A stretch of DNA of 64,000 nucleotides from Streptomyces globosus (GTDB lineage: Bacteria > Actinomycetota > Actinomycetes > Streptomycetales > Streptomycetaceae): positions 2,235,501-2,299,500 of the forward strand of contig NZ_CP030862.1 in NCBI RefSeq assembly GCF_003325375.1, written 5' to 3'. Made by a program: the position numbers and the translations under genes. The notes below the pieces were generated by a model that worked only from the letters and a program-made list of their open reading frames with translations, had not been told where the DNA came from and searched no databases. Each line of letters begins with the position of its first letter. Position 1 is the stretch's first letter. Below, one piece after another: positions 51,679 through 60,452 of this stretch.

Positions 51679-51984
51679 ATGGCAGCAGAACCGCTTTCGC
51701 AGAAGGAGATCGAGGACCGGCTGCGGGAGCTGCCCGGCTGGTCCTTCGAGGGCGACAGCCTCCACCGCACCTACCGGCTCGGCTCACACGTCGCGGCGGG
51801 CGCGCTCGTCGTGCACATCGCCGCCGTGCAGGACGAACTCGACCACCACTCCGACCTCACCCTCGGCTACAACACCGTCCGCCTCTCGGTGAACACGCAC
51901 AGCGCGGGAGACGCCGTCACCGAGTCCGACTTCGCACTCGCCGAGCGCGTCGAAGCCCTGGCCCCGGCCCACGGCGCGCACTGA
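51679..51984 (+). CDS. Pterin-4a-carbinolamine dehydratase
   Basis: A 101-residue enzyme that recycles the 4a-hydroxy-tetrahydropterin formed by aromatic amino acid hydroxylases. The active-site block is ELDHHSDLTLGYNTVRLSV, with the HH pair and the downstream Tyr; AAGALVVHIAAVQDELDHH forms the first helix. The ATG at 51679 has an AAGGAG eight bases upstream. No aromatic hydroxylase gene is next to it, so it is an isolated copy. Confidence 0.92.
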   Translation: MAAEPLSQKEIEDRLRELPGWSFEGDSLHRTYRLGSHVAAGALVVHIAAVQDELDHHSDLTLGYNTVRLSVNTHSAGDAVTESDFALAERVEALAPAHGAH

Positions 51985-52027
51985 CAGCAGACCGCCGCCG
52001 CCCGGCCGGGCCCGCCACCGGGACCCG

Positions 52028-52456
52028 CTACGCCACCGGCTCCAGCCGCCACCACTGCGCGGGCGAGTCGGTGTCCTCGCCCTGCCGGGCGCGGCCCTCC
52101 CCGTCCGCCTCCAGCGACAGCCCGCTGATGCACGCCACCAGCGACACCACCCCCGGATCGTCGAGGTGCTCCTCGACGATCCACTCCTGCGCACCGAACT
52201 CGTTCGGCCGCCACACCTGCACCCGCGCGCCGCTCTCCGTCGACGCGTTCGCCACGTCCAGCCGCCTGCCGTTGTGCACGCTCACCACATGGACGATGCC
52301 GCCGCCGCTGTGCACCGGCGACAGCCGCCACTGCACGGCGGCCGCCGACGCGGGCGGGCCCTCCGGCCCCACCCCCACCGCCGTGCCGCCCTCCAGCCGC
52401 AGGAGCAGCCCGCTCGCCACGTTGCGCACCCGGTACACCCCGTCCGGAACGGACAA
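52028..52456 (-). CDS. Ricin-type beta-trefoil lectin-like protein
   Basis: A 142-residue RICIN-domain protein. Three repeats of the trefoil are visible: GVYRVRNVASGLLLRLEGG, GIVHVVSVHNGRRLDVANAST and VSLVACISGLSLEADGEG, with QWRL and WWRLEPV as the QxW-like ends. It has no signal peptide, so it is likely cytoplasmic, unlike most ricin-type domains. It begins with a TTG preceded by AGGGGG. The carbohydrate target is unknown. Confidence 0.8.
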   Translation of the reverse strand: MSVPDGVYRVRNVASGLLLRLEGGTAVGVGPEGPPASAAAVQWRLSPVHSGGGIVHVVSVHNGRRLDVANASTESGARVQVWRPNEFGAQEWIVEEHLDDPGVVSLVACISGLSLEADGEGRARQGEDTDSPAQWWRLEPVA

Positions 52457-52503
52457 GCGAGCCCCCTGCTCAGATGTCGAAGCTGCTCGGAAACCGAAGC
52501 CGC

Positions 52504-53352
52504 TCAGATGTCGAAGACCGCCGGATCCGGCCCGATACGCCCGGCCCGCGGCCCACTGCCGAGCGCCTCCAGCCGCGCCATGTCCGCGGCGTCCAGCTCG
52601 AAGCCGAACACGTCCAGGTTCTCCCTGATCCGCGACGGCGTCACCGACTTCGGGATCGCGACGTTCCCCAGCTGGAGGTGCCAGCGCAACACTACCTGCG
52701 CCGGGGAACGCCCGTACCGGCCGGCGACGTCCGCCACCTCGGGCAGCCGCAGCAGCTCACCGCCCTGCCCCAGCGGCGACCACGCCTCCGTGGCGATGCC
52801 CAGCCGCCCGTGCAGGTCCCGCAGTTCGGCCTGCGGGAACAGCGGGTGCAGCTCGACCTGGTTCACCGCCGGCACCAGCGCGCTGCGCTCGCCGAGCCGC
52901 GCCAGATCCTCCGGCCGGAAGTTCGACACCCCGACGGCCCGCGCCCGCCCGCTCGCCGCGATCTCCTCGAAGGCCTCCCAGATGTGCAGGAAGTCGTCGC
53001 GCATCGGACGCGGCCAGTGGATCAGGTACAGGTCGACGTGGTCGAGGCCCAGCCGGTCCAGCGACCTCCCGAACGCCTCCAGCACCTCGGCCCGCCGCCA
53101 GGTCCGCTGCCGGCCGTTCCACAGCTTCGTCGTGACGAACACCTCCTCGCGCGGCACCCCGGCCGCCGCCAGCCCCTTCCCGGTGCCCGTCTCGTTGTCG
53201 TACGCGGCCGCCGTGTCGATGCTGCGGTAGCCCGCCTCCAGCGCCGTCCGCACGGCGCGCTCGGCCTCGTCGTCGGGCACCTGCCAGACGCCGTAGCCCA
53301 GCCGGGGCATGGGGACGCCGTTGTTGAGGGTGATCGCGGGGATGTCGTTCAC
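52504..53352 (-). CDS. Aldo/keto reductase
   Basis: An NADPH-dependent carbonyl reductase of 282 residues with the full catalytic tetrad: D46 and Y51 in SIDTAAAYDNE, K76 in VTTKLWN and H112 in YLIHWP. The cofactor block IPKSVTPSRIRENLDVFGFEL near the C-terminus is conserved. The protein is of the 2,5-diketo-gluconate-reductase type. It is divergent in function from its lectin-like neighbour; the physiological substrate is unknown. Confidence 0.93.
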   Translation of the reverse strand: MNDIPAITLNNGVPMPRLGYGVWQVPDDEAERAVRTALEAGYRSIDTAAAYDNETGTGKGLAAAGVPREEVFVTTKLWNGRQRTWRRAEVLEAFGRSLDRLGLDHVDLYLIHWPRPMRDDFLHIWEAFEEIAASGRARAVGVSNFRPEDLARLGERSALVPAVNQVELHPLFPQAELRDLHGRLGIATEAWSPLGQGGELLRLPEVADVAGRYGRSPAQVVLRWHLQLGNVAIPKSVTPSRIRENLDVFGFELDAADMARLEALGSGPRAGRIGPDPAVFDI

Positions 53353-53547
53353 GCTGCCGTTCCTCGGGGTGGCGGGGACCGCACCGGAGCCGTACGGGCA
53401 CGCCCCGGCCCGGGGGCGCCCGTACGGCCGCCCGCCCCGACGTATTCCCGCCGCCGCGCCCGCCCCTCCCTGCAGCGGCCCGCCTGCGACCCGGACGGGC
53501 CCGGATCCACCCGTACGGCCGCGCCCGGACCGCGGTCCAGGCGCGGG

Positions 53548-55371
53548 TCACGGCCGGTACAGGGCCGCGACCTCCCGCGCGTACGCCGTCTCGATCGCCC
53601 GCCGCCGCAGCTTCAGCGACGGCGTCAGCAGCCCCCGCTCCGGCGTGAACTGCTCGGGCAGCACCCGGAACGCCCGGATCGCCTCGGCCTGCGACACCAG
53701 TGTGTTCGCCGCCACCACGGCCCGCCGCACCTCCGCCGCCAGGTCCTCGTCGTGCACCAGCTCGGCCGCCCGCAGCTGCGGGCGGCTCCGCATCGACAGC
53801 CAGTGCGCCACCCCCTCCTCGTCCAGGGTGATCAGCGCGGCCACGTACGGCCGGTCGTTGCCGACCAGCACGCACTGCGCGACCAGCGGATGCGAGCGCA
53901 CCCGCTCCTCCAGCGCGGCAGGCGCGACGCTCTTGCCGTTGGAGGTCACGAGGATCTCCTTCTTCCGCCCGGTGATCACCAGGTAGCCGTCCTCGTCCAG
54001 CCGCCCGATGTCGCCGGTCGCGAGCCAGCCGCCGCGCAGCACCGCCCGCGTGGCCCGGGCGTCGCCCAGGTAGCCGGAGAACACGTGCCGCCCGTGCAGC
54101 CACACCTCCCCGTCCTCGGCGATGTGCACCGCCCCGCCCGGGATCGGCCGGCCCACCGTGCCGTACTTCGTCGCGCCCGGCTGGTTGGCGGTGGCCGCCG
54201 CGCACGACTCGGTCAGCCCGTACCCCTCGAACACGGTGATCCCGGCGCCCTGGAAGAACAGCCCGAGCCGCCGCGACATCGCCGACCCGCCCGACATCGC
54301 GTACCGGACACGGCCGCCCACCGCCGCGCGGACCCGCCCGTACACCAGCCGCTCGTACAGCCGGTGCTGCACGCGCAGCGCCGCCGACGGCCCCGGCCCC
54401 GTCCCGAACGCCTGCAGCTCGCACGCCTCCGCGTACCGCACGGCCGCCTCGACGGACCGGTCGAAGACACCGACCCGCCTCTCCGCCTCCGCCGCCCGGC
54501 GGGCCGCCGCGAACACCTTCTCGAACACGTACGGCACACCCAGCACGAACGTCGGCCGGAACGCCGCCAGCTCCGGAACCAGCTCCGCCGCCGCAAGCTC
54601 CGGCTGGTGCCCCAGCTTGACCCCCGCCCGGACGGCCGCGACCTCCACCACCCGCCCGAAGACGTGCGCGAGCGGCAGGAACAGCAGCGTCGACGGCACC
54701 TCCCCGGGCCCGGTCCGGAACACCGGCTCCCACCGCCGGACCAGCGTGTCCGCCTCGAACATGAAGTTCGCGTGGGTCAGCACGCACCCCTTGGGGCGCC
54801 CGGTCGTCCCCGACGTGTAGATGACGGTGGCCACGGCCTCGGGCACCACCGCGCCCCGCCGCCGGTGCACCGCGTCCTCCGGCACGACCCGCCCGTCGGC
54901 GACGAGCGCGGCGAGGGCCCCGGCATCGAGCTGCCACAGCCGCCGCAGCCGCGGCAGCCCCCCGAGGACCGACCCGACGGTCATGGCCTGGTCCTCGTTC
55001 TCGACGACGCACGCGGTGCACCCGGAATCGGACAGGATCCACTGCACCTGCTCGGCGGAGGAACTCGGGTACACGGGCACGGGCTGGGCGCCGACCGCCC
55101 ACAGCGCGAAGTCGAACAGCGTCCACTCGTACCGGGTCCGGGACATCACCGCCACCCGGTCCCCTGACTCCACCCCCTGCGCCACCAGCCCGCGCGCCAG
55201 CGCCAGCACCTCGGCGGCGAACTCCCCGGCCGTCACGTCCCGCCAGACCCCGTCCTGCTTGCGGCCCATGACCACCCGGCCCGGCTCCTCCCGGGCGCTG
55301 CGGAACACGCAGTCGGCAAGCCCCCCGACGGCCGCCTCCACCACCACGGGCGGGACCACAACCTCCCGCAC
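53548..55371 (-). CDS. Long-chain acyl-CoA synthetase (AMP-binding enzyme)
   Basis: ATP-dependent ligase that activates a fatty acid or similar acid to its CoA ester via an acyl-adenylate. The AMP-binding signature is IYTSGTTGRPKGCVLTHANF, followed by GYGLTESCAAA, GWLATGDIGRLDEDGYLVI and GRKKEILVTSNGKSV (the lysine-containing hinge). I choose the GTG at 55371 (GAGGAG upstream), giving 607 residues; the frame is open to 55632, but that part crosses a tRNA gene and is not coding. It is the FadD/FadD15 type with a long N-terminal domain. Confidence 0.93.
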   Translation of the reverse strand: MREVVVPPVVVEAAVGGLADCVFRSAREEPGRVVMGRKQDGVWRDVTAGEFAAEVLALARGLVAQGVESGDRVAVMSRTRYEWTLFDFALWAVGAQPVPVYPSSSAEQVQWILSDSGCTACVVENEDQAMTVGSVLGGLPRLRRLWQLDAGALAALVADGRVVPEDAVHRRRGAVVPEAVATVIYTSGTTGRPKGCVLTHANFMFEADTLVRRWEPVFRTGPGEVPSTLLFLPLAHVFGRVVEVAAVRAGVKLGHQPELAAAELVPELAAFRPTFVLGVPYVFEKVFAAARRAAEAERRVGVFDRSVEAAVRYAEACELQAFGTGPGPSAALRVQHRLYERLVYGRVRAAVGGRVRYAMSGGSAMSRRLGLFFQGAGITVFEGYGLTESCAAATANQPGATKYGTVGRPIPGGAVHIAEDGEVWLHGRHVFSGYLGDARATRAVLRGGWLATGDIGRLDEDGYLVITGRKKEILVTSNGKSVAPAALEERVRSHPLVAQCVLVGNDRPYVAALITLDEEGVAHWLSMRSRPQLRAAELVHDEDLAAEVRRAVVAANTLVSQAEAIRAFRVLPEQFTPERGLLTPSLKLRRRAIETAYAREVAALYRP

Positions 55372-55546
55372 ACCCGCTCCTCTCCGCACACCGCCTCCGC
55401 CGCCCCGATGGGAGCCCCGCAGGCACAGCGGGGACGGGACGACGACAAAGCGGCGGAGAGCATGCCCACCGGCCCGGCCGCGAACCCACCACACATGGCG
55501 GGAACCCGCCGCGGGCGAGCTTCCGCCCCGCCCGGCACACAAAACG

Positions 55547-55578
55547 AAGAAGACCCCTGCCGAAACAGGGGTCTTCTT
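55547..55578 (-). terminator. Hairpin terminator after tRNA-Leu
   Basis: Perfect 13-base arms AAGAAGACCCCTG (55547-55559) and CAGGGGTCTTCTT (55566-55578) with a 6-base loop, 5 bases past the 3' end of the tRNA on the minus strand. It is A/T-rich at the base, a strong intrinsic terminator for this genome. Confidence 0.8.
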
Positions 55579-55583
55579 GTCGG

Positions 55584-55668
55584 TGTCCGAGGGGGGACTT
55601 GAACCCCCACGCCCGATAAAGGGCACTAGCACCTCAAGCTAGCGCGTCTGCCATTCCGCCACCCGGAC
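55584..55668 (-). tRNA. tRNA-Leu (anticodon GAG)
   Basis: On the minus strand the sequence GTCCGGGTGGCGGAATGG opens a class II tRNA with the acceptor stem GTCCGGG pairing CTCGGAC (one G-U). The anticodon arm GCTAGCTTGAGGTGCTAGTG carries GAG, followed by a long variable arm and the T arm GTGGGGGTTCAAGTCCCCC. The CCA end is not encoded. It reads CUC/CUU leucine codons. No integrase gene is nearby, so it is not obviously used as an integration site. Confidence 0.92.
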
Positions 55669-55807
55669 CAGGTGACCGCCCCGGTTTCCCGCGGCGACAT
55701 GGACAACAATAGCAGCAGTTCGGCGTGGTTCCGACCAGGTGTTTCGACGGCTGGGTGCTCGCTGACCTGCGGGCATGCCGTCCGGGCCGGGGCGGCATGC
55801 CCGGGCG

Positions 55808-56749
55808 TCACGGGCAGGCGACGACCTGGCCCGCGTACGAGAGGTTGCCGCCGAAGCCGAAGAGGAGGACCGGGGCGCCCGACGGGATCTCGCCGCGCTG
55901 CACCAGCTTCGACAGTGCCATCGGGATGCTGGCCGCGGAGGTGTTGCCCGAGTCGACGACGTCCCGGGCGACGACCGCGTTCACCGCGCCGATCTTCCGG
56001 GCCAGCGGCTCGATGATCCGCAGGTTGGCCTGGTGCAGCACCACGCCCGCCAGCTCCTCCGGGGTGATCCCCGACTTCTCGCACACCTCGCGGGCCAGCG
56101 CGGGCAGCCGGCCCGTCGTCCAGCGGTACACGGCCTGGCCCTCCTGGGCGAAGACCGGGGGAGTGCCCTCGATGCGGACCGCGTGCCCCATCTCCGGGAC
56201 GGAACCCCACAGGACCGGCCCGATGCCCGGCTCCGGGCTCGCCTCGACGACGGCCGCGCCCGCCCCGTCGCCCGTCAGGACGCAGGTGGTGCGGTCGGTC
56301 CAGTCCGTGATCGCGGTCATCTTGTCGGCGCCGATCACCAGCGCGCGCCTCGCGGACCCGGCGCGGATCGCGTGGTCCGCCGCCGCCAGCGCGTGCGTGA
56401 AGCCCGAGCAGACCACGTTGAGGTCCATCACCGCGGGCCCGCCGCCCATGCCCAGCTTGGCCGCGACGCGCGCGGCCGTGTTCGGGGAGCGGTCGATCGC
56501 CGTCGAGGTGGCCACCAGGACGAGGTCGACGTCGTCCGGGGCGAGGCCCGCGCCCGCGAGGGCCTTGCCTGCCGCCTGGAAGGCCAGCTCGTCCACCGGC
56601 TCGTCGTCTCCCGCTATGTGCCGGGTCTTGATGCCGACGCGCGAGCGGATCCACTCGTCGTTGGTGTCGACCATGGCCGCCAGGTCCTCGTTGGTGAGCA
56701 CTCCGGCAGGCTGGTAGTGCCCCAGCGCCACCACGCGTGAACCGGTCAT
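55808..56749 (-). CDS. 3-oxoacyl-ACP synthase III (KAS III/FabH-like)
   Basis: Condensing enzyme of 313 residues that would join an acyl-CoA to malonyl-ACP. The catalytic triad is complete: C114 in NVVCSGFTHA, H239 in VVLHQANLRI and N269 in DSGNTSAAS. Other KAS III blocks are TNDEWIRSRVGIKTRHIA and LFGFGGNLSYAGQV. It stands alone, away from any fab cluster or polyketide genes in this window. It may therefore be a house FabH paralogue or make a specific short starter. The ATG at 56749 has a GGGGGA upstream. Confidence 0.92.
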   Translation of the reverse strand: MTGSRVVALGHYQPAGVLTNEDLAAMVDTNDEWIRSRVGIKTRHIAGDDEPVDELAFQAAGKALAGAGLAPDDVDLVLVATSTAIDRSPNTAARVAAKLGMGGGPAVMDLNVVCSGFTHALAAADHAIRAGSARRALVIGADKMTAITDWTDRTTCVLTGDGAGAAVVEASPEPGIGPVLWGSVPEMGHAVRIEGTPPVFAQEGQAVYRWTTGRLPALAREVCEKSGITPEELAGVVLHQANLRIIEPLARKIGAVNAVVARDVVDSGNTSAASIPMALSKLVQRGEIPSGAPVLLFGFGGNLSYAGQVVACP

Positions 56750-56947
56750 GGGCGCGAATCCCCCTCGTACGGCAGTCAGGATCACCCAGCTTGACCGGCT
56801 ACCGGTCGGTACGGGTGCGAGGGTTCCGACAGGATTACCGCCCGGGAATTTGGAGATTCCACAGCCTCCGCCCGATCCGGGACAATGGGCCCGACAGGTG
56901 TACGACGCAGTACACGGACGCGGGCGAGGACGGGCGGGCTGAACACC

Positions 56948-57808
56948 ATGGGACGGGTCACCGAGCGCCGCCGCGTCGTCAGGGTCCGGGGCGGCGTCGC
57001 CGGAACGCGCCCCGACACGCTCGTCGCGGAGGAGCCGCTGGAGATCCGCCTCGGCGGCAAGCCGCTGGCGATCACCATGCGCACCCCCGGCGACGACTTC
57101 GCCCTCGCCGTCGGCTTCCTCGTCAGCGAAGGCGTCGTGGGCTCCGCCGACGACGTACGCGCCGTCACGTACTGCGAAGGCGCCGCCGAGGACGGCTCCA
57201 ACACCTACAACGTCGTCAACGTGCAGCTCGCCCCGGGCGTCGCCCTGCCGGACATCACGCTCGAACGGAACGTGTACACGACGTCCTCCTGCGGCCTGTG
57301 CGGCAAGGCCAGCCTCGACGCCGTCCGCACCGCGACCCGCTTCCCTCCCGCCGCCGACCCCGTACGCCTCCCCGTCGGCCTCGTCGGCGAGCTGCCCGAC
57401 CGTCTGCGCGCCGCCCAGAAGGTCTTCGACCGCACCGGCGGGCTCCATGCGGCCGGCCTGTTCTCGGCAGGCGGCGAGCTGCTCGACGTCCGCGAGGACG
57501 TCGGCCGCCACAACGCCGTCGACAAGATCATCGGCCGGGCCGTGCAGGCCGGGCGGCTCCCGCTGGCCGGGTCGGTGCTGCTCGTCTCCGGCCGGGCCTC
57601 CTTCGAACTCGCCCAGAAGGCCGTCATGGCCGGCATCCCCGTCCTCGCGGCCGTCTCGGCGCCGTCCTCCCTGGCCGTCGACCTCGCCCAGGAGGCGGGG
57701 CTCACCCTGATCGGCTTCCTGCGCGGCGGGGACATGAACATCTACGCGGGCGAGGAGCGGATCGAGTTCCCCGCCCCGGTCGGCCAGGGGGTTTCGCAAC
57801 GCCCCTAG
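56948..57808 (+). CDS. fdhD: Formate dehydrogenase accessory sulfurtransferase
   Basis: Carries sulfur to the Mo/W-bis-PGD cofactor of formate dehydrogenase. The conserved cysteines are C115 and C118 in [12 protein letters not shown], which accept sulfur from the IscS-type desulfurase. The second half has [22 protein letters not shown] and the cofactor-binding tail [13 protein letters not shown]. At 286 residues it is normal. It starts at the ATG at 56948; the frame is open to 56885. Its stop shares the bases CTAG with the stop of the convergent ferredoxin gene. The formate dehydrogenase itself is not in this window. Confidence 0.95.
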   Translation: MGRVTERRRVVRVRGGVAGTRPDTLVAEEPLEIRLGGKPLAITMRTPGDDFALAVGFLVSEGVVGSADDVRAVTYCEGAAEDGSNTYNVVNVQLAPGVALPDITLERNVYTTSSCGLCGKASLDAVRTATRFPPAADPVRLPVGLVGELPDRLRAAQKVFDRTGGLHAAGLFSAGGELLDVREDVGRHNAVDKIIGRAVQAGRLPLAGSVLLVSGRASFELAQKAVMAGIPVLAAVSAPSSLAVDLAQEAGLTLIGFLRGGDMNIYAGEERIEFPAPVGQGVSQRP

Positions 57809-58263
57809 CGGCCCCGCCGCGCCCTGCCGCCCCTGGCCTTCGGGGCGCCGGACCGGCCGGCGTCCGGCGTCTTCGGCTCCGGCGGCTCGATGCGGTGCAG
57901 GTCCAGTGTCGCCGGCAGCGGGGCCACGCCCGGGCCGCCCGCCTGCGCCCAGGCGATGACCTCGTCCGTCGCCGTGTCGTCCAGCGCCCACCCGAACCAG
58001 GCCGCGCGGGCGCCCCGCCGCCGCGCCTCCGTCGCCGGCTGCACCACGACCACGTTGGCCTGCGCGCACGGGCCCAGGCAGTCGCTCGTCCGTACGGCGA
58101 CACGCCCGCCGGAGGCGGCGGCCGCCTCCTGGAGCCGGGCCAGCTGGCCGGCGTGGTCGGTCCCCGGGTTCTTGCGGGGGTCCCCGCAGCAGCAGCCGCG
58201 GCAGACGACGAGCGTGCAGGGGCGTTCGGCGCGGGCACCGAGCGGGCGTATCCAGGTCACCAC
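57805..58263 (-). CDS. Thioredoxin-like [2Fe-2S] ferredoxin
   Basis: A 152-residue ferredoxin of the thioredoxin-fold type. Four cysteine-containing segments are visible: [10 protein letters not shown] at the start and [16 protein letters not shown] in the middle, which fits the 2Fe-2S ligand pattern of the family. The C-terminal 30 residues are basic and disordered. Position next to fdhD suggests a link to formate or molybdoenzyme electron transfer, inferred from context. The GTG at 58263 is used; a GTG at 58260 is also in frame. Confidence 0.8.
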   Translation of the reverse strand: MVTWIRPLGARAERPCTLVVCRGCCCGDPRKNPGTDHAGQLARLQEAAAASGGRVAVRTSDCLGPCAQANVVVVQPATEARRRGARAAWFGWALDDTATDEVIAWAQAGGPGVAPLPATLDLHRIEPPEPKTPDAGRSGAPKARGGRARRGR

Positions 58264-58337
58264 CGAACGTTAACGGGCCCCGCTTGCAAGGGCGTCGGCA
58301 GCCGGGGGAGACCTGCGCCACACCCCCGGCGGAGCCG

Positions 58338-59360
58338 TCACGGGCGCACACCCGCCGCCGCGACGACCGCCCCGGCCTCCGCCGCCTCCTCCGGGGCCCG
58401 GGCGCGGCGGCGCGCCAGCACGGCGCACACCATCAGCTGCATCTGGTGGAACAGCATCAGCGGCAGCACCGCCAGGCTTGCCTGCGCCCCGAACAGCACG
58501 CTCGCCATCGGCAGCCCCGCCGCCAGGCTCTTCTTCGACCCGGCGAACTGGATCGCGATCCGGTCCGCCCGCCCGAACCCGAGCCGCTTCGCCCCGTACC
58601 AGGTCACCAGCAGCATCACGGCCAGCAGTACCGCCTCCACCGCGAGCAGCGCCCCCAGCCGCAGCACCCCGACGCGGTGCCAGATCCCGGCGGCGACGCC
58701 CGCGCTGAACGCCGCGTACACCACCAGCAGTATCGATCCGCGGTCCACGAGCCCCAGCGCCGCCCGGTGCCGGGTGGTGAAGCCGCCGATCCGCGGGCGC
58801 AGGGCCTGCCCGAGCAGGAACGGCACCAGCAGCTGGAGCGCGATCCGACCCAGCGCGTCCGCCGAGAACCCGCCTGCGGCACTCCCGACCAGCACGGCGG
58901 CCAGCAGGGGCGTGAGGACCATCCCGGCGAGGCTGGAGAAGGAGCCCGCGCAGATCGCCGCGGGCACGTTCCCACGGGCGATCGACGTGAACGCGATCGA
59001 CGACTGGATGGTGGACGGCACCGCGCACAGGAACAGCAGCCCCCCGTACAGCGGCGGCGTCAGCACCCACGGCACCAGCCCGCGGGCGGCCAGCCCCAGC
59101 ACCGGGAACAGCACGAACGTGCAGGCCAGCACCGTCAGGTGGAGCCGCCAGTGGCGCAGCCCGTCCAGCGCCTCACGGGTGGACAGCCGCGCCCCGTAGA
59201 GGAAGAACAGCAGCGCGACGGCGACGGCGGCCGCACCCTCGGCGAGGGTCGCGGCCGTCCCGCGGGCAGGGAGCAGGGAGGCCAGGGCGACGGTGCCGAG
59301 CAGGGCCAGTACGTACGGATCCAGCGGCAGCCGGGCGGGCAGTCGGAGGCGGCGGGGCAT
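58338..59360 (-). CDS. BASS-family transporter (bile acid:sodium symporter-like)
   Basis: An integral membrane protein of 340 residues with about ten helices. It has the family signatures LLFLCAVPSTIQSSIAFTSI and FAGSKKSLAAGLPMASVLFG, the latter part of the conserved core that lines the substrate path in YfeH/PtfA-like members. The substrate is unknown; relatives move organic acids. It is divergent from a LysR regulator, and the 166-base space between them has an ATC-N9-GAT box. The C-terminal 30 residues are an Ala/Arg-rich tail. Confidence 0.88.
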   Translation of the reverse strand: MPRRLRLPARLPLDPYVLALLGTVALASLLPARGTAATLAEGAAAVAVALLFFLYGARLSTREALDGLRHWRLHLTVLACTFVLFPVLGLAARGLVPWVLTPPLYGGLLFLCAVPSTIQSSIAFTSIARGNVPAAICAGSFSSLAGMVLTPLLAAVLVGSAAGGFSADALGRIALQLLVPFLLGQALRPRIGGFTTRHRAALGLVDRGSILLVVYAAFSAGVAAGIWHRVGVLRLGALLAVEAVLLAVMLLVTWYGAKRLGFGRADRIAIQFAGSKKSLAAGLPMASVLFGAQASLAVLPLMLFHQMQLMVCAVLARRRARAPEEAAEAGAVVAAAGVRP

Positions 59361-59487
59361 GGGCGGGGCTCACTTGCGGTCGACGGGGCGGCGGGCGGGC
59401 CGGAGGCGGGCGGGCCGGTCGCGGCCGCGCTCCCTCCACATCGTCGGCCTGCTCCGCTCATCGGGAAACCCGTACACCGCACTGACT

Positions 59488-59508
59488 GCCATCGCGCTGC
59501 ATGATGGC
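59488..59508. promoter_or_regulatory. LysR-type operator: GCCATC-N9-GATGGC
   Basis: A perfect 6-base inverted repeat with a 9-base spacer that includes the ATC-N9-GAT pattern known for LysR-type regulators (a special case of T-N11-A). It lies between divergent lysR and transporter genes, 10 bases before the first possible lysR start, the classic place for autoregulation. Binding is inferred. Confidence 0.6.
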
Positions 59509-59526
59509 CGTGGGACGATGGGCGCC

Positions 59527-60378
59527 ATGTACGACCCGGCGCAGCTGCGCACGTTCCTCACGGTCGCCCAGACGCTGAGCTTCACGCAGGCGGCCGGCCG
59601 CCTCGGGGTGCGCCAGTCCACGGTCAGCCAGCACGTGCGGCGGCTGGAGGAGGCGACGGGCCGGCCGCTGTTCCTGCGGGACACGCACCGCGTGGAGCTG
59701 ACGGAGGACGGCGAGGCGATGCTCGGCTTCGCCCGGACCATCCTGGAGGCGCACGAGCGGGCGGCGGCCTGGTTCACCGGCACCCGGCTGCGGGGCCGGC
59801 TGCGGTTCGGGGCGTCGGAGGACTTCGTCCTGACCCGTCTGCCGGAGATCCTGGAGGCGTTCCGGCACCAGCACCCCGAGGTCGACCTGGAGCTGTCGGT
59901 GGAGCTGTCGGGGACGCTGCACGAACGGCTGGACGCGGGCCGGCTGGACCTCGTCCTGGCGAAGCGGCGCGGGCCGGAGGACGAGCGGGGCCGCCTGGTG
60001 TGGCGGGACCGGATGGTGTGGATCGGCGCAGAGGGGCTCCGCGTCGATCCGGACCGGCCCGTACCGCTGATCGTGTTCCCGCCGCCGGGGATCACCAGGG
60101 CGCGGGCGCTGGAGGTGCTGGAGCGGGACGGCCGGGCCTGGCGCATCGCCTGTACGAGCGGCAGCCTGAGCGGCCTGGTCGCCGCGGCGCGCGCAGGGCT
60201 GGGAGTGATGGCGCACACCCGCGGGCTGGTCCCGCCGGGCCTCGCCCGCGTACCCGGACTGCCGGACCTGGGGCCGGTGGAGTTCGCCCTGCTCCGCGGC
60301 CCGCGCGTCTCGGCGGCCGCGGAGGCACTGGCCGCGGCGGTACTCTCCGGCGCGGACCGGCTGACGCGGACCGGCTGA
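59527..60378 (+). CDS. LysR-family transcriptional regulator
   Basis: A 283-residue regulator. The winged helix-turn-helix covers about 1-60 (MYDPAQLRTFLTVAQTLSF, AAGRLGVRQSTVSQHVRRLE), followed by the linker helix and a periplasmic-binding-protein-like effector domain (LRFGASEDFVLTRLP, LDLVLAKRRG, GLGVMAHTRGLVPPGL). It most likely controls the divergent BASS transporter gene. I use the ATG at 59527; an ATG at 59518 is in frame and would overlap nothing. It converges on the IclR-type gene across a hairpin. Confidence 0.92.
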   Translation: MYDPAQLRTFLTVAQTLSFTQAAGRLGVRQSTVSQHVRRLEEATGRPLFLRDTHRVELTEDGEAMLGFARTILEAHERAAAWFTGTRLRGRLRFGASEDFVLTRLPEILEAFRHQHPEVDLELSVELSGTLHERLDAGRLDLVLAKRRGPEDERGRLVWRDRMVWIGAEGLRVDPDRPVPLIVFPPPGITRARALEVLERDGRAWRIACTSGSLSGLVAAARAGLGVMAHTRGLVPPGLARVPGLPDLGPVEFALLRGPRVSAAAEALAAAVLSGADRLTRTG

Positions 60379-60401
60379 GCCGCCCGGGTCGACGTACGCG
60401 C

Positions 60402-60422
60402 CGGGACGGCGGACACGTCCCG
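60402..60422. terminator. Hairpin between lysR and the IclR-fusion gene
   Basis: Seven-base arms CGGGACG (60402-60408) and CGTCCCG (60416-60422) with a 7-base loop lie between two convergent genes (stops 60378 and 60453). It is plausible as a weak bidirectional terminator. Confidence 0.5.
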
Positions 60423-60452
60423 CCGGTCAGCGGCCCGGTCCGCGGCCCTGCG

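Noticed and set aside
55584..55668. tRNA-Leu as an integration site for a mobile element
   Set aside because: No integrase, no direct repeat of the tRNA 3' end and no shift in composition nearby.
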